From Caldatribacterium sp051549785 (GTDB lineage Bacteria; Atribacterota; Atribacteria; Atribacterales; Caldatribacteriaceae), in the NCBI RefSeq assembly GCF_051549785.1, contig NZ_CP189974.1, forward strand, positions 1 to 64,000: a DNA stretch of 64,000 nt, in the 5' to 3' direction. Under the pieces are notes generated by a model. The model worked only from the letters and a program-made list of their open reading frames with translations, made no database searches and was not told where the DNA came from. The translations under genes were made by a program, and so were the position numbers. Positions 8,788 to 18,007 of this stretch are shown here, one piece after another. Positions within the stretch are counted from its first letter, which is position 1, and each line of letters opens with the position of its first letter.

Positions 8788-8817
8788 TTAACCATTATAT
8801 CCCCCATGGGGTATAAT
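8788..8817 (+). promoter_or_regulatory. Promoter and palindrome between divergent genes
   Basis: A plus-strand TATAAT (8812-8817) with a poor -35 (TTAACC, 18-base spacing) would serve the gene at 8843. The same bases form a near-palindrome: ATTATA, CCCC, ATGGGG, TATAAT, so a TATAAT also exists on the minus strand (8794-8799). The central CCCCATGGGG is perfectly symmetric. It could be a regulator site covering both promoters. Confidence 0.5.
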
Positions 8818-8842
8818 AGGGAGATGTTTCAGGAGGAAAGCC

Positions 8843-9439
8843 ATGGACCAAACGTTCTTCAAACTCCAGGAAGCCCTTACCCGGCCAGGGTGTTTCCTGT
8901 GCCGGCTGGAGGAAGACCACGGCAGGCGCTTCCTTGAAGGGCTCTTCTACGAGTTCGTGAACGACAGTGCCGTGCGGCATAAACTCCTTGCAGGAGGATT
9001 ATGCTCTGACCACGCCCGGATGCTCTTCACCCTCCGCCCCTCAATTCTTGGCATCGCCATCGTTCTGCAAAACCTCCTGCAACGCTATCTCGACGGAGGA
9101 AAACGACCAGACCTTGCCCATTGCCTCGTCTGCCAGAACTCAAGAGAACACCTGCAGCGCCTTGTCCACCTCCTCCACACCCGCTGGGAAAGCCTGCGAA
9201 ACTCCTGGGGAGAGGAAACATTCCTCTGCACAAGGCACCTTGAGGAATTCTCAGGGGCGTTTCGTCTCGAGCTCGAAGGAGTAGTGCGCCAGAAGCTCTC
9301 CGGGATACTCGGCCGCCTCTCCTGCCTCATAGAAAAATTCGACTACCACAACACAAGCCTCCCTATCACCCCTCAGGAGGCCCGTTCCTGGCAGGAAGCC
9401 TTGGAGTTTTTCGCAGGATGCAAACTCCAGAGGGATTAG
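8843..9439 (+). CDS. Cysteine-rich DUF6062-like protein
   Basis: A 198-residue soluble protein. It contains CFLC near residue 14, LCSDHA near residue 54, CLVC near residue 94 and LCTRHLEEF near residue 130, an arrangement that looks like two C-x-x-C...C-x-x-H metal-binding modules. The segment LYEFVNDSAVRHKL is characteristic of the DUF6062 family as I remember it; the function is unknown. A GGAGGAAAGCC site precedes the ATG. The stop overlaps the convergent transaldolase stop by 4 bases. Confidence 0.7.
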   Translation: MDQTFFKLQEALTRPGCFLCRLEEDHGRRFLEGLFYEFVNDSAVRHKLLAGGLCSDHARMLFTLRPSILGIAIVLQNLLQRYLDGGKRPDLAHCLVCQNSREHLQRLVHLLHTRWESLRNSWGEETFLCTRHLEEFSGAFRLELEGVVRQKLSGILGRLSCLIEKFDYHNTSLPITPQEARSWQEALEFFAGCKLQRD

Positions 9440-10089
9440 AAAGGTTTCTCCGGAACCTTCTGCCAGTCCTCGAGAAAGCGGGCAAGACCCACGTCGGTGA
9501 GGGGGTGTTTCACCACCTGCATCATAACGGCAAAGGGCATGGTGACGATGTGGGCGCCGAGCCTTGCTGCCTCGAGGACATGCATGGGATGGCGGACCGA
9601 AGCCACGATGACCTCTGTCGTGTACCCGTAGTGACGGAAAATCTCAAGGATATCGGCCACAAGACGCATGCCGTAACCTGCCACATCGTCAAGGCGCCCC
9701 ACAAACGGGCTCACGTACGCCGCCCCAGCTTTGGCCGCAAGGAGGGCCTGAAGGGGCTGGAAAATGAGGGTGGTGTTCACGCGAATGCCTTCCCGGGACA
9801 GTACCCGGATGGCCTTTAGCCCCTCCGGAGTGAGTGGGACTTTGACGACAATATTGGGAGCCCACGAGGCGAGTTCCCTCCCCTCTCGGACCATGCCCTC
9901 GGCATTCGTGCTCACCACTTCTACGGAAACCGGACCGGGAACAAGCCGGCAGATTTCGAGGATAACGTCTTTGAAGGGACGATCGGTTTTCGCAACAAGC
10001 GTGGGATTGGTCGTGACCCCATCGAGGATTCCAAGAGAGAGCGCTTCACGAATCTCCGCAACGTCCGCGGTATCGATGAAGCACTTCAT
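9436..10089 (-). CDS. tal: Transaldolase (TalC/fructose-6-phosphate aldolase type)
   Basis: A 217-residue small transaldolase. It begins MKCFIDTADVAEIREA and carries GVTTNPTLV, the Schiff-base lysine segment NIVVKVPLT, and NTTLIFQPLQALLAAKAGA with YVSPFVGRLDD. It transfers dihydroxyacetone units in the non-oxidative pentose phosphate pathway; fructose-6-phosphate aldolase activity is an alternative. The ATG at 10089 gives the family N-terminus; the longer frame runs back through the terminator and is rejected. It lies downstream of FBP aldolase. Confidence 0.94.
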   Translation of the reverse strand: MKCFIDTADVAEIREALSLGILDGVTTNPTLVAKTDRPFKDVILEICRLVPGPVSVEVVSTNAEGMVREGRELASWAPNIVVKVPLTPEGLKAIRVLSREGIRVNTTLIFQPLQALLAAKAGAAYVSPFVGRLDDVAGYGMRLVADILEIFRHYGYTTEVIVASVRHPMHVLEAARLGAHIVTMPFAVMMQVVKHPLTDVGLARFLEDWQKVPEKPF

Positions 10090-10116
10090 CACTAGCACCC
10101 CCACCCCAAAGGTACG

Positions 10117-10140
10117 AAAAGCCCGGGGAATTCCCCGGGC
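10117..10140 (-). terminator. Hairpin terminator after FBP aldolase
   Basis: A perfect 20-base palindrome, GCCCGGGGAATTCCCCGGGC (10121-10140), is followed on the minus strand by TTTT. It lies 5 bases past the fba stop and 28 bases before the transaldolase start, so it should reduce read-through into transaldolase. Confidence 0.75.
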
Positions 10141-10145
10141 TTTGA

Positions 10146-11117
10146 TCAGGCCTTCCCGGCACTCCCAAGGAGCTTGCACTTTTCGACGTACATCTTCTTG
10201 AGCTCTTCCCGGGCAGGACCGAGGTACTTGCGAGGGTCAAACTCCTCAGGATGCTCGGCGAGGTACTTCCGGACCATGGCGGTGAAGACCAACCGCCCAT
10301 CGGAGTCGATGTTGACCTTTCGCACTCCAAGCTGAATGGCCTTACGAATCTGGTCCTCCGGAACCCCGGCAGTATTCTCGAGCTTTCCGCCGTACCTATT
10401 GATGATGTCCACGTACTCCTGGAGGACCGAAGAGGCCCCATGGAGCACGATGGGGAAACCGGGGAGGCGGCGCTGAACTTCCTCAAGGATATCAAAACGG
10501 AGTTCCGGGAAGGGTTCCCCGGGCTTCAGTTTGAACTTGTACGCTCCATGAGATGTCCCGATAGAAATGGCGAGGCTATCCACGCCGGTCCGGGCCACGA
10601 AGTCCTCAACCTCTTCAGGACGGGTGTAATGGCTCCGCTCCGCGGAAACGTGTTCCTCGATACCTGCCAGAACCCCGAGTTCCCCCTCGACGGTCACACC
10701 GTGATCGTGGGCGTACTCGACGACTTTCCTTGTCAGGGCCACGTTCTCCTCGTAAGGCAAGTGCGACCCATCAATCATGACGTTGGAAAAACCATTATCG
10801 ATACAGGACTTGCAGAGTTCAAACGAGTCCCCATGGTCCAGGTTGAGAACAATTGGGATGTTGCTCCCCATCTCCCGGGCCATCTGGACGGCCCCAGGAA
10901 CCATGTAGCGCAGAAGGGTCTGATTGGCGTACTGCCGGGCACCCTTGGAGATCTGGAGAATCACCGGAGAATTGCATTCCACACAGGCCATGATGATCGC
11001 CTGGAGCTGCTCCATGTTGTTGAAGTTGAACCCCGGAATGGCGTACTTCCCTTCATTGGCTTTCTGGAACAGCTCCTTCGTGTTCACAAGGCCGAGTTCC
11101 GTGTAGTGTACCGGCAT
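10146..11117 (-). CDS. fba: Class II fructose-bisphosphate aldolase
   Basis: A 323-residue zinc-dependent aldolase of glycolysis and gluconeogenesis. It has IPGFNFNNMEQLQAI at the N-terminus, the metal ligands in LNLDHGDSFE, VMIDGSHLPYEENV, the EGELG segment and VLHGASSV, with KVNIDSDGR near the C-terminus. The ATG at 11117 follows GGGAGGAAGTGCT; the in-frame ATG at 11147 overlaps the upstream receptor gene and is rejected. It ends in a terminator. Confidence 0.95.
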   Translation of the reverse strand: MPVHYTELGLVNTKELFQKANEGKYAIPGFNFNNMEQLQAIIMACVECNSPVILQISKGARQYANQTLLRYMVPGAVQMAREMGSNIPIVLNLDHGDSFELCKSCIDNGFSNVMIDGSHLPYEENVALTRKVVEYAHDHGVTVEGELGVLAGIEEHVSAERSHYTRPEEVEDFVARTGVDSLAISIGTSHGAYKFKLKPGEPFPELRFDILEEVQRRLPGFPIVLHGASSVLQEYVDIINRYGGKLENTAGVPEDQIRKAIQLGVRKVNIDSDGRLVFTAMVRKYLAEHPEEFDPRKYLGPAREELKKMYVEKCKLLGSAGKA

Positions 11118-11143
11118 AGCACTTCCTCCCTCTATAGAGTGAT

Positions 11144-13303
11144 TCACCTTTTTGTCCCTTCACCATATTTTACCCCCTTTTCCTCCGGGGAAAAGACCTC
11201 CTGCGAATTTTTCTCAAGCCGGAACCTTCGCACAAGACCCTCGAGGTTTGCCGCAAGACGCGTGAGCTCCTCAACTGCCGAGCGAATTTCTCCTAAAGAC
11301 GCGCTCTGTTCCTCGGTGGATGCCGAAACCTCCTCGCTTGAGGCAGCGTTCTCTTCAGCCACCGAGGCGATGGAAGAGAGGCTTTCGGAGATGTTCTGGA
11401 TATCTTGGGCAATGTCTTCGATGAGCTTCGCGTTTTCCAGAGAAAGCGCAAGGACTTCCTCCTCGCGCTTTTTCGTCGTTTCCTGGACTTTCTGGGCTAC
11501 ATCAAAGGAAGAAGCAAGGGCTTTCGTTTGGTCCATCACTCCCTGCATAGCTGAGAGGATGTGCTCGAAGCTCTGCACCACCTCATCCGTCTGGGATACT
11601 CCTGCCATCACCTGGGACTCTGCCCTCTCCATCCGCTCCACCGCCCGGCGAGTATCGCCCTGGATTTCCCGGATGAGGCCTGCAATCTGGGCAGCAGCCT
11701 GAGCAGAGCTTTCGGCGAGTTTCCGTACCTCTTCAGCCACCACGGCAAAGCCCCGTCCTGCCTCTCCGGCCCGGGCAGCCTCAATGGCAGCGTTCAGGGC
11801 AAGGAGGTTCGTTTGCTCCGCAATCCCGGTGATGAGGTCCACGATTTTGCCGATTTCCTGGGAACGGCCTTCCAGGGCCTCGATGCTTTCGGCCACTTCT
11901 CTTGAGACCTGCGCTAAAGACATGACGCTCTCTCGAAGAGCAGCAAGGAGTTTCTGCCCCTCCCGGGCCTCCGTCTCGGTCTTCTTCCCCGCCTCAGACA
12001 CCAACTGAATCCCCAGGGCGATGCGCTCCAGGGCCGCGGAACTCTCCTGGAACTGCTCCCCCATCTCTCGGAGAAGGTGCACGTTCTTCTCTGTGGCCTT
12101 CCTGAGGTTTTCAGCCCGCTCCCGAACCCGCTGGGCCCGTTCCGCAACGTTTTGCAGGTCTTCGCTCTGGCGAGTGGAACCCTGAGCAACCTGCGAAACG
12201 GTCTTTGCGACCTCCTGAGTCGCCCTGGCCACTTCCTCAACTGAGGCGAAAAGCTCTGTGCTCGAGGAGGAAAGGAACGACGCTCCCTGGAGGATTTCCC
12301 GCACAAGATTCCGGAGGTTCTCAACCATCGCCACAAAGGCCTGAGCCAGAAGCCCCACCTCATCCCGCACCCGTTGCCCTATTTCCCGGACGCCCTCCAC
12401 ATCCACCACCAGGTCGCCCTGGGCCACCCGCTGGACGATACCCGTGACCTTCCGAATTCCCAGAGCAATGCGCCCTGAAAGGAGGAGGGAGAAGAACCCC
12501 ACAAGGACCCCAGCAACGACGATAACGATGGTAATGAGATTTCGCATGCTGAAAATGGGGGCGTAGATTTCCCGGTGAGGGGCTGTGGCCACAACGTACC
12601 AGCCGGCCACCTCCACAGGGGCAAAAGCCGCGGCTTTGGCCACTCCCTCGTAAGTATAGTGGGCAACTCCTCGCTGCTTTGCAAACATCTCCTTCCCGAA
12701 GGCGTTCAGAGCCTCAGAAGACCCGGAAAGAACGTTTTCTTTGAGGACCTTCTCCGGATTGGGATGAGCAACAATGGTTCCCGTCTGGTCCACAAGGTAC
12801 CCATAGCCTGTTGCCCCAGCTTTCAGGGTAGCAACAAGGGCATCAAGTTCCTCCACCGGAACCTGGTTCCCCATGGCTCCGATGAGCTTCTCGTCTACTA
12901 TGGTAGGGACAAGAATATTCACTACCCGTTTCCCCGTTTCTGGAGAGATAAAAACCCGAGAAATCTGGGGAGTCTGGGTCTCCACCACTTTCAGAAAGGC
13001 AGGGTCATTGCTGAGATCAACCTTCCGCCCCGTCCCATCGGAGCCTTCCCCGTCCTTGTTCACCCAGTAACTCCGCTCCGCCAGCGGGTCCTTTCCCCCT
13101 CCCCTGATGTTGGCGATTTTGGTCTCAAACCAGAGGTTCAGTCCATGGGCTACCGAGCTGGCCATGGTGAGGAGCTGTTCCTCATAGGCCTTTGAGAGAG
13201 ATTCCTGGAAAACGGAAAGTCCGTACAGGGCGAGCAACACAAGGGGAACAAGAGAAAAGACCAGGAACCACAAAAGCAACCTACCCTGAAGACTCCTGCG
13301 CAT
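11144..13303 (-). CDS. Methyl-accepting chemotaxis protein (dCache sensor)
   Basis: A 719-residue transmembrane chemoreceptor. An N-terminal helix (about 9-31) is followed by an extracytoplasmic double-Cache-like domain (about 35-280, with GYGYLVDQTGTIVAHPNPE), a second helix near residue 290, a HAMP region and a long signalling coiled coil. The hairpin tip reads IAEQTNLLALNAAIEAARAG, the CheA/CheW contact. No other chemotaxis gene is in the window and the ligand is unknown. It lies 26 bases upstream of fba. Confidence 0.94.
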   Translation of the reverse strand: MRRSLQGRLLLWFLVFSLVPLVLLALYGLSVFQESLSKAYEEQLLTMASSVAHGLNLWFETKIANIRGGGKDPLAERSYWVNKDGEGSDGTGRKVDLSNDPAFLKVVETQTPQISRVFISPETGKRVVNILVPTIVDEKLIGAMGNQVPVEELDALVATLKAGATGYGYLVDQTGTIVAHPNPEKVLKENVLSGSSEALNAFGKEMFAKQRGVAHYTYEGVAKAAAFAPVEVAGWYVVATAPHREIYAPIFSMRNLITIVIVVAGVLVGFFSLLLSGRIALGIRKVTGIVQRVAQGDLVVDVEGVREIGQRVRDEVGLLAQAFVAMVENLRNLVREILQGASFLSSSSTELFASVEEVARATQEVAKTVSQVAQGSTRQSEDLQNVAERAQRVRERAENLRKATEKNVHLLREMGEQFQESSAALERIALGIQLVSEAGKKTETEAREGQKLLAALRESVMSLAQVSREVAESIEALEGRSQEIGKIVDLITGIAEQTNLLALNAAIEAARAGEAGRGFAVVAEEVRKLAESSAQAAAQIAGLIREIQGDTRRAVERMERAESQVMAGVSQTDEVVQSFEHILSAMQGVMDQTKALASSFDVAQKVQETTKKREEEVLALSLENAKLIEDIAQDIQNISESLSSIASVAEENAASSEEVSASTEEQSASLGEIRSAVEELTRLAANLEGLVRRFRLEKNSQEVFSPEEKGVKYGEGTKR

Positions 13304-13361
13304 GAACCTTTACCCCCTTTCCTTTTCCTTATGTTGCATATCGGCACTTTCTGGGAAAACT

Positions 13362-14717
13362 TTAGCGGGCTTCCCTAAAGAGCGCGCGGAAAACATCCCG
13401 CAGGGTGAGTGCTTGCTCCTCACGAATCCGGGGGAGGAAGACGAAGGTCGCCACAAAGCGGAGGAGAGTAGAAAGGAGAAAGACCACATAGTAGGGTGAA
13501 AAGTGCATTCCAAGACCCTCCACGAAGCGAGCCACAGAGGGTGCCAGGTATTCGAGGACGGCCCCACCGGCGATGTACCCCAGAGCATTGCCGAAAACCC
13601 CAAGGAAGAGGTTCAAAACGGCGATGTAGAAAGAACGATGGAGGTCTGGCGAAAGCTTCAATGCGAGGTTATTGACCGTAAGGTCAATGGCTGGCCAGAA
13701 GATCCCTGCCAGAATCTGAATCACAAGCACAATCGGTCGCCAGTTCGTCTCTGTAGTCAGACACCAGAGAAGCGGCAGGGAAGAAGCCACCGAGGTGGCC
13801 AAAAGCGCAATGGGAACATTCCCAAAGCGGTCAGTGAGGCGGCCGAAGAGGCGTATGGAAAAGAGGGTCGTGCAGTTTGCCACTGCCTGGACGTAGAGGG
13901 CAATGTGGAAGAAGCTCATGCGGAGGTCCCGAATCATGTACAGGTTGAAAAAGGGGGAGGCAACGTTGAACGCAAAATACCAGAAAACGGCAAAGAGGAG
14001 GAACCGAAAAAAAGGAGGATGGGCAAAAACCTCGCGGAAAAAGTGGATGACGTTTCCCGGATATCCTTCTTCCCCATACTTCATGGGGGGATCCTGAACC
14101 CGAACAAAACAGAGGATATCCAGAATTCCCAGAACCGCTGCTAAAGCGATGACCACCGAAAACCCTGTCCCCCGGGAGACAGTGTCCAGAAACCACCCGA
14201 TGCAGAGGCCACTCACAAGCGACGAAACCGTCCCGAGGAGGCTCCGGTGCCCGAAGAACCTTCCCCGAAGCTCCAAGGGAACGAGGTCGGCCACCCAGGA
14301 CATGAAACTCACCGCAAGGAATGCCCCTCCAAAGGCGGTACAAAGCAAAAGCCCTACAAAGGACCCAAAGAGCACTCTGCGGTTGCTGGCCCAGAGAGGT
14401 AGAAGAGCTACGAAAAGCCAGGGAACGCGGTTGGCAAAACCACCAAGGAGAAAGGCGAGTTTCCGCTTTTTCGTCCTTTCCAGTACCAGGGAGGCAAAGA
14501 CCTGGAGGGCTCCACCGAGAACCGGCAGGGCAAGGAGGAAGGCGTAGAGAAGGTCCCCAAAGCCTAAAGCGTTGGCGAACCCGGCAATAGGAGCACCGGT
14601 GGTGACGTTGACAAAAACGATGCCAAAGACAATCCCTAAAGTGACGAACCTGAGGTCATCGCGGAGCTTCGGGTCCCTAATGTTTTGCGCGACATCCCGG
14701 CTCAAGAGAGAGAACAT
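13362..14717 (-). CDS. MFS-type transporter
   Basis: A 451-residue membrane protein with about 12 hydrophobic segments. The loop LVPLELRGRFFGHRSLLGT resembles the MFS A-motif region of one MFS subgroup, and the second half has RLFGRLTDRFGNVPI. The substrate cannot be read from the sequence. It lies 3 bases downstream of the LonB-like gene on the same strand. Confidence 0.85.
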   Translation of the reverse strand: MFSLLSRDVAQNIRDPKLRDDLRFVTLGIVFGIVFVNVTTGAPIAGFANALGFGDLLYAFLLALPVLGGALQVFASLVLERTKKRKLAFLLGGFANRVPWLFVALLPLWASNRRVLFGSFVGLLLCTAFGGAFLAVSFMSWVADLVPLELRGRFFGHRSLLGTVSSLVSGLCIGWFLDTVSRGTGFSVVIALAAVLGILDILCFVRVQDPPMKYGEEGYPGNVIHFFREVFAHPPFFRFLLFAVFWYFAFNVASPFFNLYMIRDLRMSFFHIALYVQAVANCTTLFSIRLFGRLTDRFGNVPIALLATSVASSLPLLWCLTTETNWRPIVLVIQILAGIFWPAIDLTVNNLALKLSPDLHRSFYIAVLNLFLGVFGNALGYIAGGAVLEYLAPSVARFVEGLGMHFSPYYVVFLLSTLLRFVATFVFLPRIREEQALTLRDVFRALFREAR

Positions 14718-14720
14718 GGA

Positions 14721-17207
14721 CTATTGCTGGTCTCGTTGCTCCTCGTTTTCCCGCCGTTCCTCTTTTGGTTTCTCCCCCTCAGGCCTTCCCTCAAGCCTCT
14801 GCAGAAGCTCTAACGCCTTGCGAATCTTGCGATCCACAAGGTCGTTGAGGGTTCCCTCTTCAAAGGTTCCGTCCTCTTTTCGCTTCCCCGCAGGAATCCC
14901 CGTGAGAATCTCCATGGCTTCATCGACTGAGGACACGGCGTACACATGGAACCTGCCTTCCCGAACCGCTGCAACCACTTCTTCATCGAGCATCAGGTGC
15001 TGCACGTTGCTTCTGGGGATGATAACCCCTTGGGTTCCGGTGAGACCTTTCATCTTGCAGGCCCGGAAGAATCCTTCGATTTTCTGGTTCACCCCACCGA
15101 TGGCCTGGACCTCGCCCTTCTGGTTGATGGAACCGGTGACGGCGATATCCTGTCTGAGGGGAACCCCCGCAAGGTCTGAGAGAATGGCGCAGGCCTCCGC
15201 TAAAGAGGCGCTATCGCCCTCCACCCCCTCGTAAGACTGCTCAAAGCAGATGCTCGCGGCAATGGAGAGGGGCTTATCCTGGGCGTAACGGTACCCCAGG
15301 TAACCACTCATGATGAGCACACCCTTGTCATGAATGCGGCCACTCAGACGAGACTCCCGCTCGATATTCACCACACCCTGCCGGCCAAGATACGTTCGGG
15401 CTGTGATGCGGGATGGCCGACCAAAGCTGAAATCCCCGAGGTCATAGACCGCAAGACCGTTCACCTGCCCTACAACCGCGCCCTCGGTGTCGATGAGTAG
15501 AACGTCCTCTTTGATGAATGCATCAATCTTCTCCGCAAGGAGATTCAGTCGCTTTTTTCGGGACTCCAGAGCCCTCACCACATGGCGATCGTAGACCCGT
15601 TCGGCTTTTTCCTCCCGGGCCCAGAAGTCGGCCTCGAGAACGATGTCCCGCAAAATCCCAAAACGGGTGGTGAGCTTCTCCTTGTGGGACACCATCCGGG
15701 CAGCGTGCTCAAGGAGCTTCGCCACCCCACTGCGGTCAAAGGGCAAAAGCCCTTCTTCAAGGCAGAGACGGCGGATGAAACAGGCAAAGGCGGTCACAAT
15801 ATCCTGGCTCTTCTGGACCTCAGAATCAAACTCCACCTTCACCTTGAAGAGATCCCGGAAGTCCTCGTCAAAGATGGTGAGCAGCCGGTAAACGTACTCG
15901 TCCCCGATGAGGATGACCTTCGCATCAAACGGCAGAGGATCAGGACGCAGACCCTGGGGCGCGATGAGGCCAAAGTGCTCAAAAGGGTCCTCCATGCGGA
16001 TTTCCCGGTTCTTCAGGACCCTCTTGAGCCCCTCCCAGACACCGGGATTCACAACAAGGTCCCGGAAGTACATGATGACGTAGCCACCGTTGGCTTGGTG
16101 CAGAGACCCCGCTTTGAGCATGGTGTGGTCACTGAAATACGTCCCCATGAAGGCCCGCCGCTCAATTCGCCCGAAAAGATTGGTCCAGGTGGGATGGGTT
16201 TCAAGAATTACAGGAGGGGTTTCAGTGGCAGAATTGTCCACAAAGACGTTCACCTTGAAGGGCAAAAAGGGGTCCTGGAAGCGTTGGTACGGAGCAAGGT
16301 GCTGCGGCTGGGCAGGGGCTTCCTGAGAATCCCGGAAAATATGGAGGTACGAAAGGGTGAACTGCTTGAGGCTGGTGAGGAATTCGGTAACTTCAGGGAA
16401 ATTGGCATACCGGTCAAGGAGCTCCCTGAAAAGGGGCGTGATGGTGAAATCGGCAATCCGGGCATCGAGCTCGGCCACCCGGTTCTTGAGGTCCATTTCG
16501 AGCTGGTGAATCCGCTCGAAAACCTCGTTGATTCGGTTCAGAAGCTTCTGGCGGCGGTTCTCAATGACTTCTTTTTCCGCTTCGCTTAAGGCAAGGTACT
16601 GCTCCTGGGTCATAGGCTTCCCCTCATAAAGCGGGACGAGGATAGGACCCATAGAGGTCATCCGGAAGGCGAAGCCCTCTTCGAGAGCCTCTCGCTCAAG
16701 TTCCTGAAGGATTTGTCGGTGGCGTTTCTGGTGTTCATCAATGAGGATCTGACGCTGGTTTTTGTACTCGTCACTCGAGAAAGCCTTGGGGATGATTTCT
16801 CTGAGATTTTTAAGCAACGTCTCGAGAAGACGGGCAAAGGTCCTTCCCTCCCCCCGGGGGAAGCGAAGTACCCTGGGGCGATCGGGATTGTCAAAGTTGA
16901 AAACGTAGCACCAGTCCATGACCGGGGGAAGGAGACCAGCTTTCTTCTTCTCTTCGAGGACACGTTCGATACAGGCTCGAACGGCCGCCGCCCTTCCCGT
17001 ACCACTTGGTCCCACCACAAAGAGGTTGTATCCAGGGCGGTCCATTCGAAGGCCGAACTCAATCGCCGCAAAGGCCCGATCCTGTCCCACAAACCCCTGG
17101 AGTCTTTCGAGCTCGTCCGTGCACTCAAAGGGAAAGGTTGCCGGGTCACAGGTCCACCGCAAATCCTCTGGCCGGAGACGGTACTTTGAGAGATCAACCT
17201 TCTCCAT
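14721..17207 (-). CDS. LonB-like AAA+ protease (S16 family)
   Basis: An 828-residue protein of the bacterial Lon-related family without the classical Lon N-domain. The Walker A is GPSGTGRAAAV near residue 62; note Arg in place of the usual Lys-Ser/Thr. A coiled-coil insertion (about 180-260) precedes the second half of the AAA region. The C-terminal protease has EGDSASLAEACAILSD (nucleophile Ser) and the catalytic Lys in INQKGEVQAIGGVNQKIEGF. Such proteins degrade unfolded proteins. The end is charged (EERRENEEQRDQQ). Confidence 0.9.
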   Translation of the reverse strand: MEKVDLSKYRLRPEDLRWTCDPATFPFECTDELERLQGFVGQDRAFAAIEFGLRMDRPGYNLFVVGPSGTGRAAAVRACIERVLEEKKKAGLLPPVMDWCYVFNFDNPDRPRVLRFPRGEGRTFARLLETLLKNLREIIPKAFSSDEYKNQRQILIDEHQKRHRQILQELEREALEEGFAFRMTSMGPILVPLYEGKPMTQEQYLALSEAEKEVIENRRQKLLNRINEVFERIHQLEMDLKNRVAELDARIADFTITPLFRELLDRYANFPEVTEFLTSLKQFTLSYLHIFRDSQEAPAQPQHLAPYQRFQDPFLPFKVNVFVDNSATETPPVILETHPTWTNLFGRIERRAFMGTYFSDHTMLKAGSLHQANGGYVIMYFRDLVVNPGVWEGLKRVLKNREIRMEDPFEHFGLIAPQGLRPDPLPFDAKVILIGDEYVYRLLTIFDEDFRDLFKVKVEFDSEVQKSQDIVTAFACFIRRLCLEEGLLPFDRSGVAKLLEHAARMVSHKEKLTTRFGILRDIVLEADFWAREEKAERVYDRHVVRALESRKKRLNLLAEKIDAFIKEDVLLIDTEGAVVGQVNGLAVYDLGDFSFGRPSRITARTYLGRQGVVNIERESRLSGRIHDKGVLIMSGYLGYRYAQDKPLSIAASICFEQSYEGVEGDSASLAEACAILSDLAGVPLRQDIAVTGSINQKGEVQAIGGVNQKIEGFFRACKMKGLTGTQGVIIPRSNVQHLMLDEEVVAAVREGRFHVYAVSSVDEAMEILTGIPAGKRKEDGTFEEGTLNDLVDRKIRKALELLQRLEGRPEGEKPKEERRENEEQRDQQ

Positions 17208-17215
17208 AGAAACCC

Positions 17216-17464
17216 CTACAGCTCCACGAAAACGGTCTTCACGTTTCCGATGGCTTCAAGAGCACTCCTGAGCTTTTCAACCTCCTCAGGGCTTCCCACA
17301 ATCTCAAGAACAATGAGCCCCTCATCTCTTTCGTCACACTCAGAGGCAAACTCATGGAGACCAAGGCGGGTTCTGATGTTACAGCCGTACTGCGTTAAAA
17401 CCTCCTGGACCCGTACCGCTGTTTTCGGCCGGTCCCCCACCTTCACGAGGAGCATCCTCGCCAC
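17216..17464 (-). CDS. Small ACT/ferredoxin-fold-like protein
   Basis: An 82-residue protein with alternating strand/helix pattern: ARMLLVKVGDRPKTAVRVQEVL, then a GLHEF strand, then EGLIVLEIVGSPEEVEKLRS. It resembles the ACT-like/TM1266-type small regulators in overall pattern, but the function is not known. The GTG at 17464 lies 8 bases after AGGAGG and is preferred to the GTG three codons earlier. A TATAAT (minus strand, 17494-17499) lies upstream with no clear -35. It precedes the LonB-like gene by 8 bases. Confidence 0.65.
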   Translation of the reverse strand: MARMLLVKVGDRPKTAVRVQEVLTQYGCNIRTRLGLHEFASECDERDEGLIVLEIVGSPEEVEKLRSALEAIGNVKTVFVEL

Positions 17465-17504
17465 AAAAGCCACCTCCTCAGGTCTTTGGGGATATTATAC
17501 GCCA

Positions 17505-17824
17505 TGCAGGCCAAAAGAGAAACGGCGTATGTCCCCGCGACCTTCTCCCTGCAAAGCACCTCCGTGAACTCCCCTTTGCCCTGCAGAACCGGAGGGCAGC
17601 TTCTCCTAAAAGACGCTGACGGGAAACGTCGGGGAACTATTCTGACGAAGCAAGGACCCCCCAAACACTGCATCCGGACGCCCCTCTCGATAAGACGCAG
17701 AACCAGGACAGGTAAAAGAGAACCTTTAAGTTCCTGCGCTGCTTGCCAGACTCACCAGAAACCGGGGGTAGCGAGCAAATATCCCGGAGGCGGAAACGGG
17801 CTTCCTGCAGGTTTTCCGAAAAAA
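17505..17824. other. Intergenic stretch, no gene recognised
   Basis: About 320 bases between the small ACT-like gene and tRNA-Gly. Open frames here are short and one reads through the tRNA. I see no strong promoter pair, repeat or RNA family signature. Confidence 0.5.
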
Positions 17825-17900
17825 TGGAGCGGGAAACGGGACTCGAACCCGCGGCACCCAGCTTGGAAGGCTGGCGCTCTACCACCTGAGCTATTCCCGC
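17825..17900 (-). tRNA. tRNA-Gly (anticodon TCC)
   Basis: The minus strand folds as a full cloverleaf: acceptor GCGGGAA/TTCCCGC, D arm GCTC/GAGC, anticodon stem CCAGC/GCTGG around CTTCCAA, and T arm GCGGG-TTCGAGT-CCCGT. The anticodon is TCC (glycine). The discriminator T and the CCA end are encoded (17825-17828), giving 76 bases. Confidence 0.97.
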
Positions 17901-18007
17901 CCGCTACAGGTGATTATAACACAGCTTCCCAGAACGTCAAGAACCCAGTCCCCCTCGACCTGTCCCCACCGAGCGGATAGAAGAACCTTTCCCGCCGTAC
18001 CCCGTAA

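Noticed and set aside
10090..10179. An N-terminally extended transaldolase
   Set aside because: The extension runs back through the fba terminator hairpin and has no family similarity.
17486..17980. A plus-strand open frame that would encode about 164 residues
   Set aside because: It reads across the tRNA-Gly gene in reverse (the RDSNPRHPAWKAGALP type artefact), so it is not a protein.
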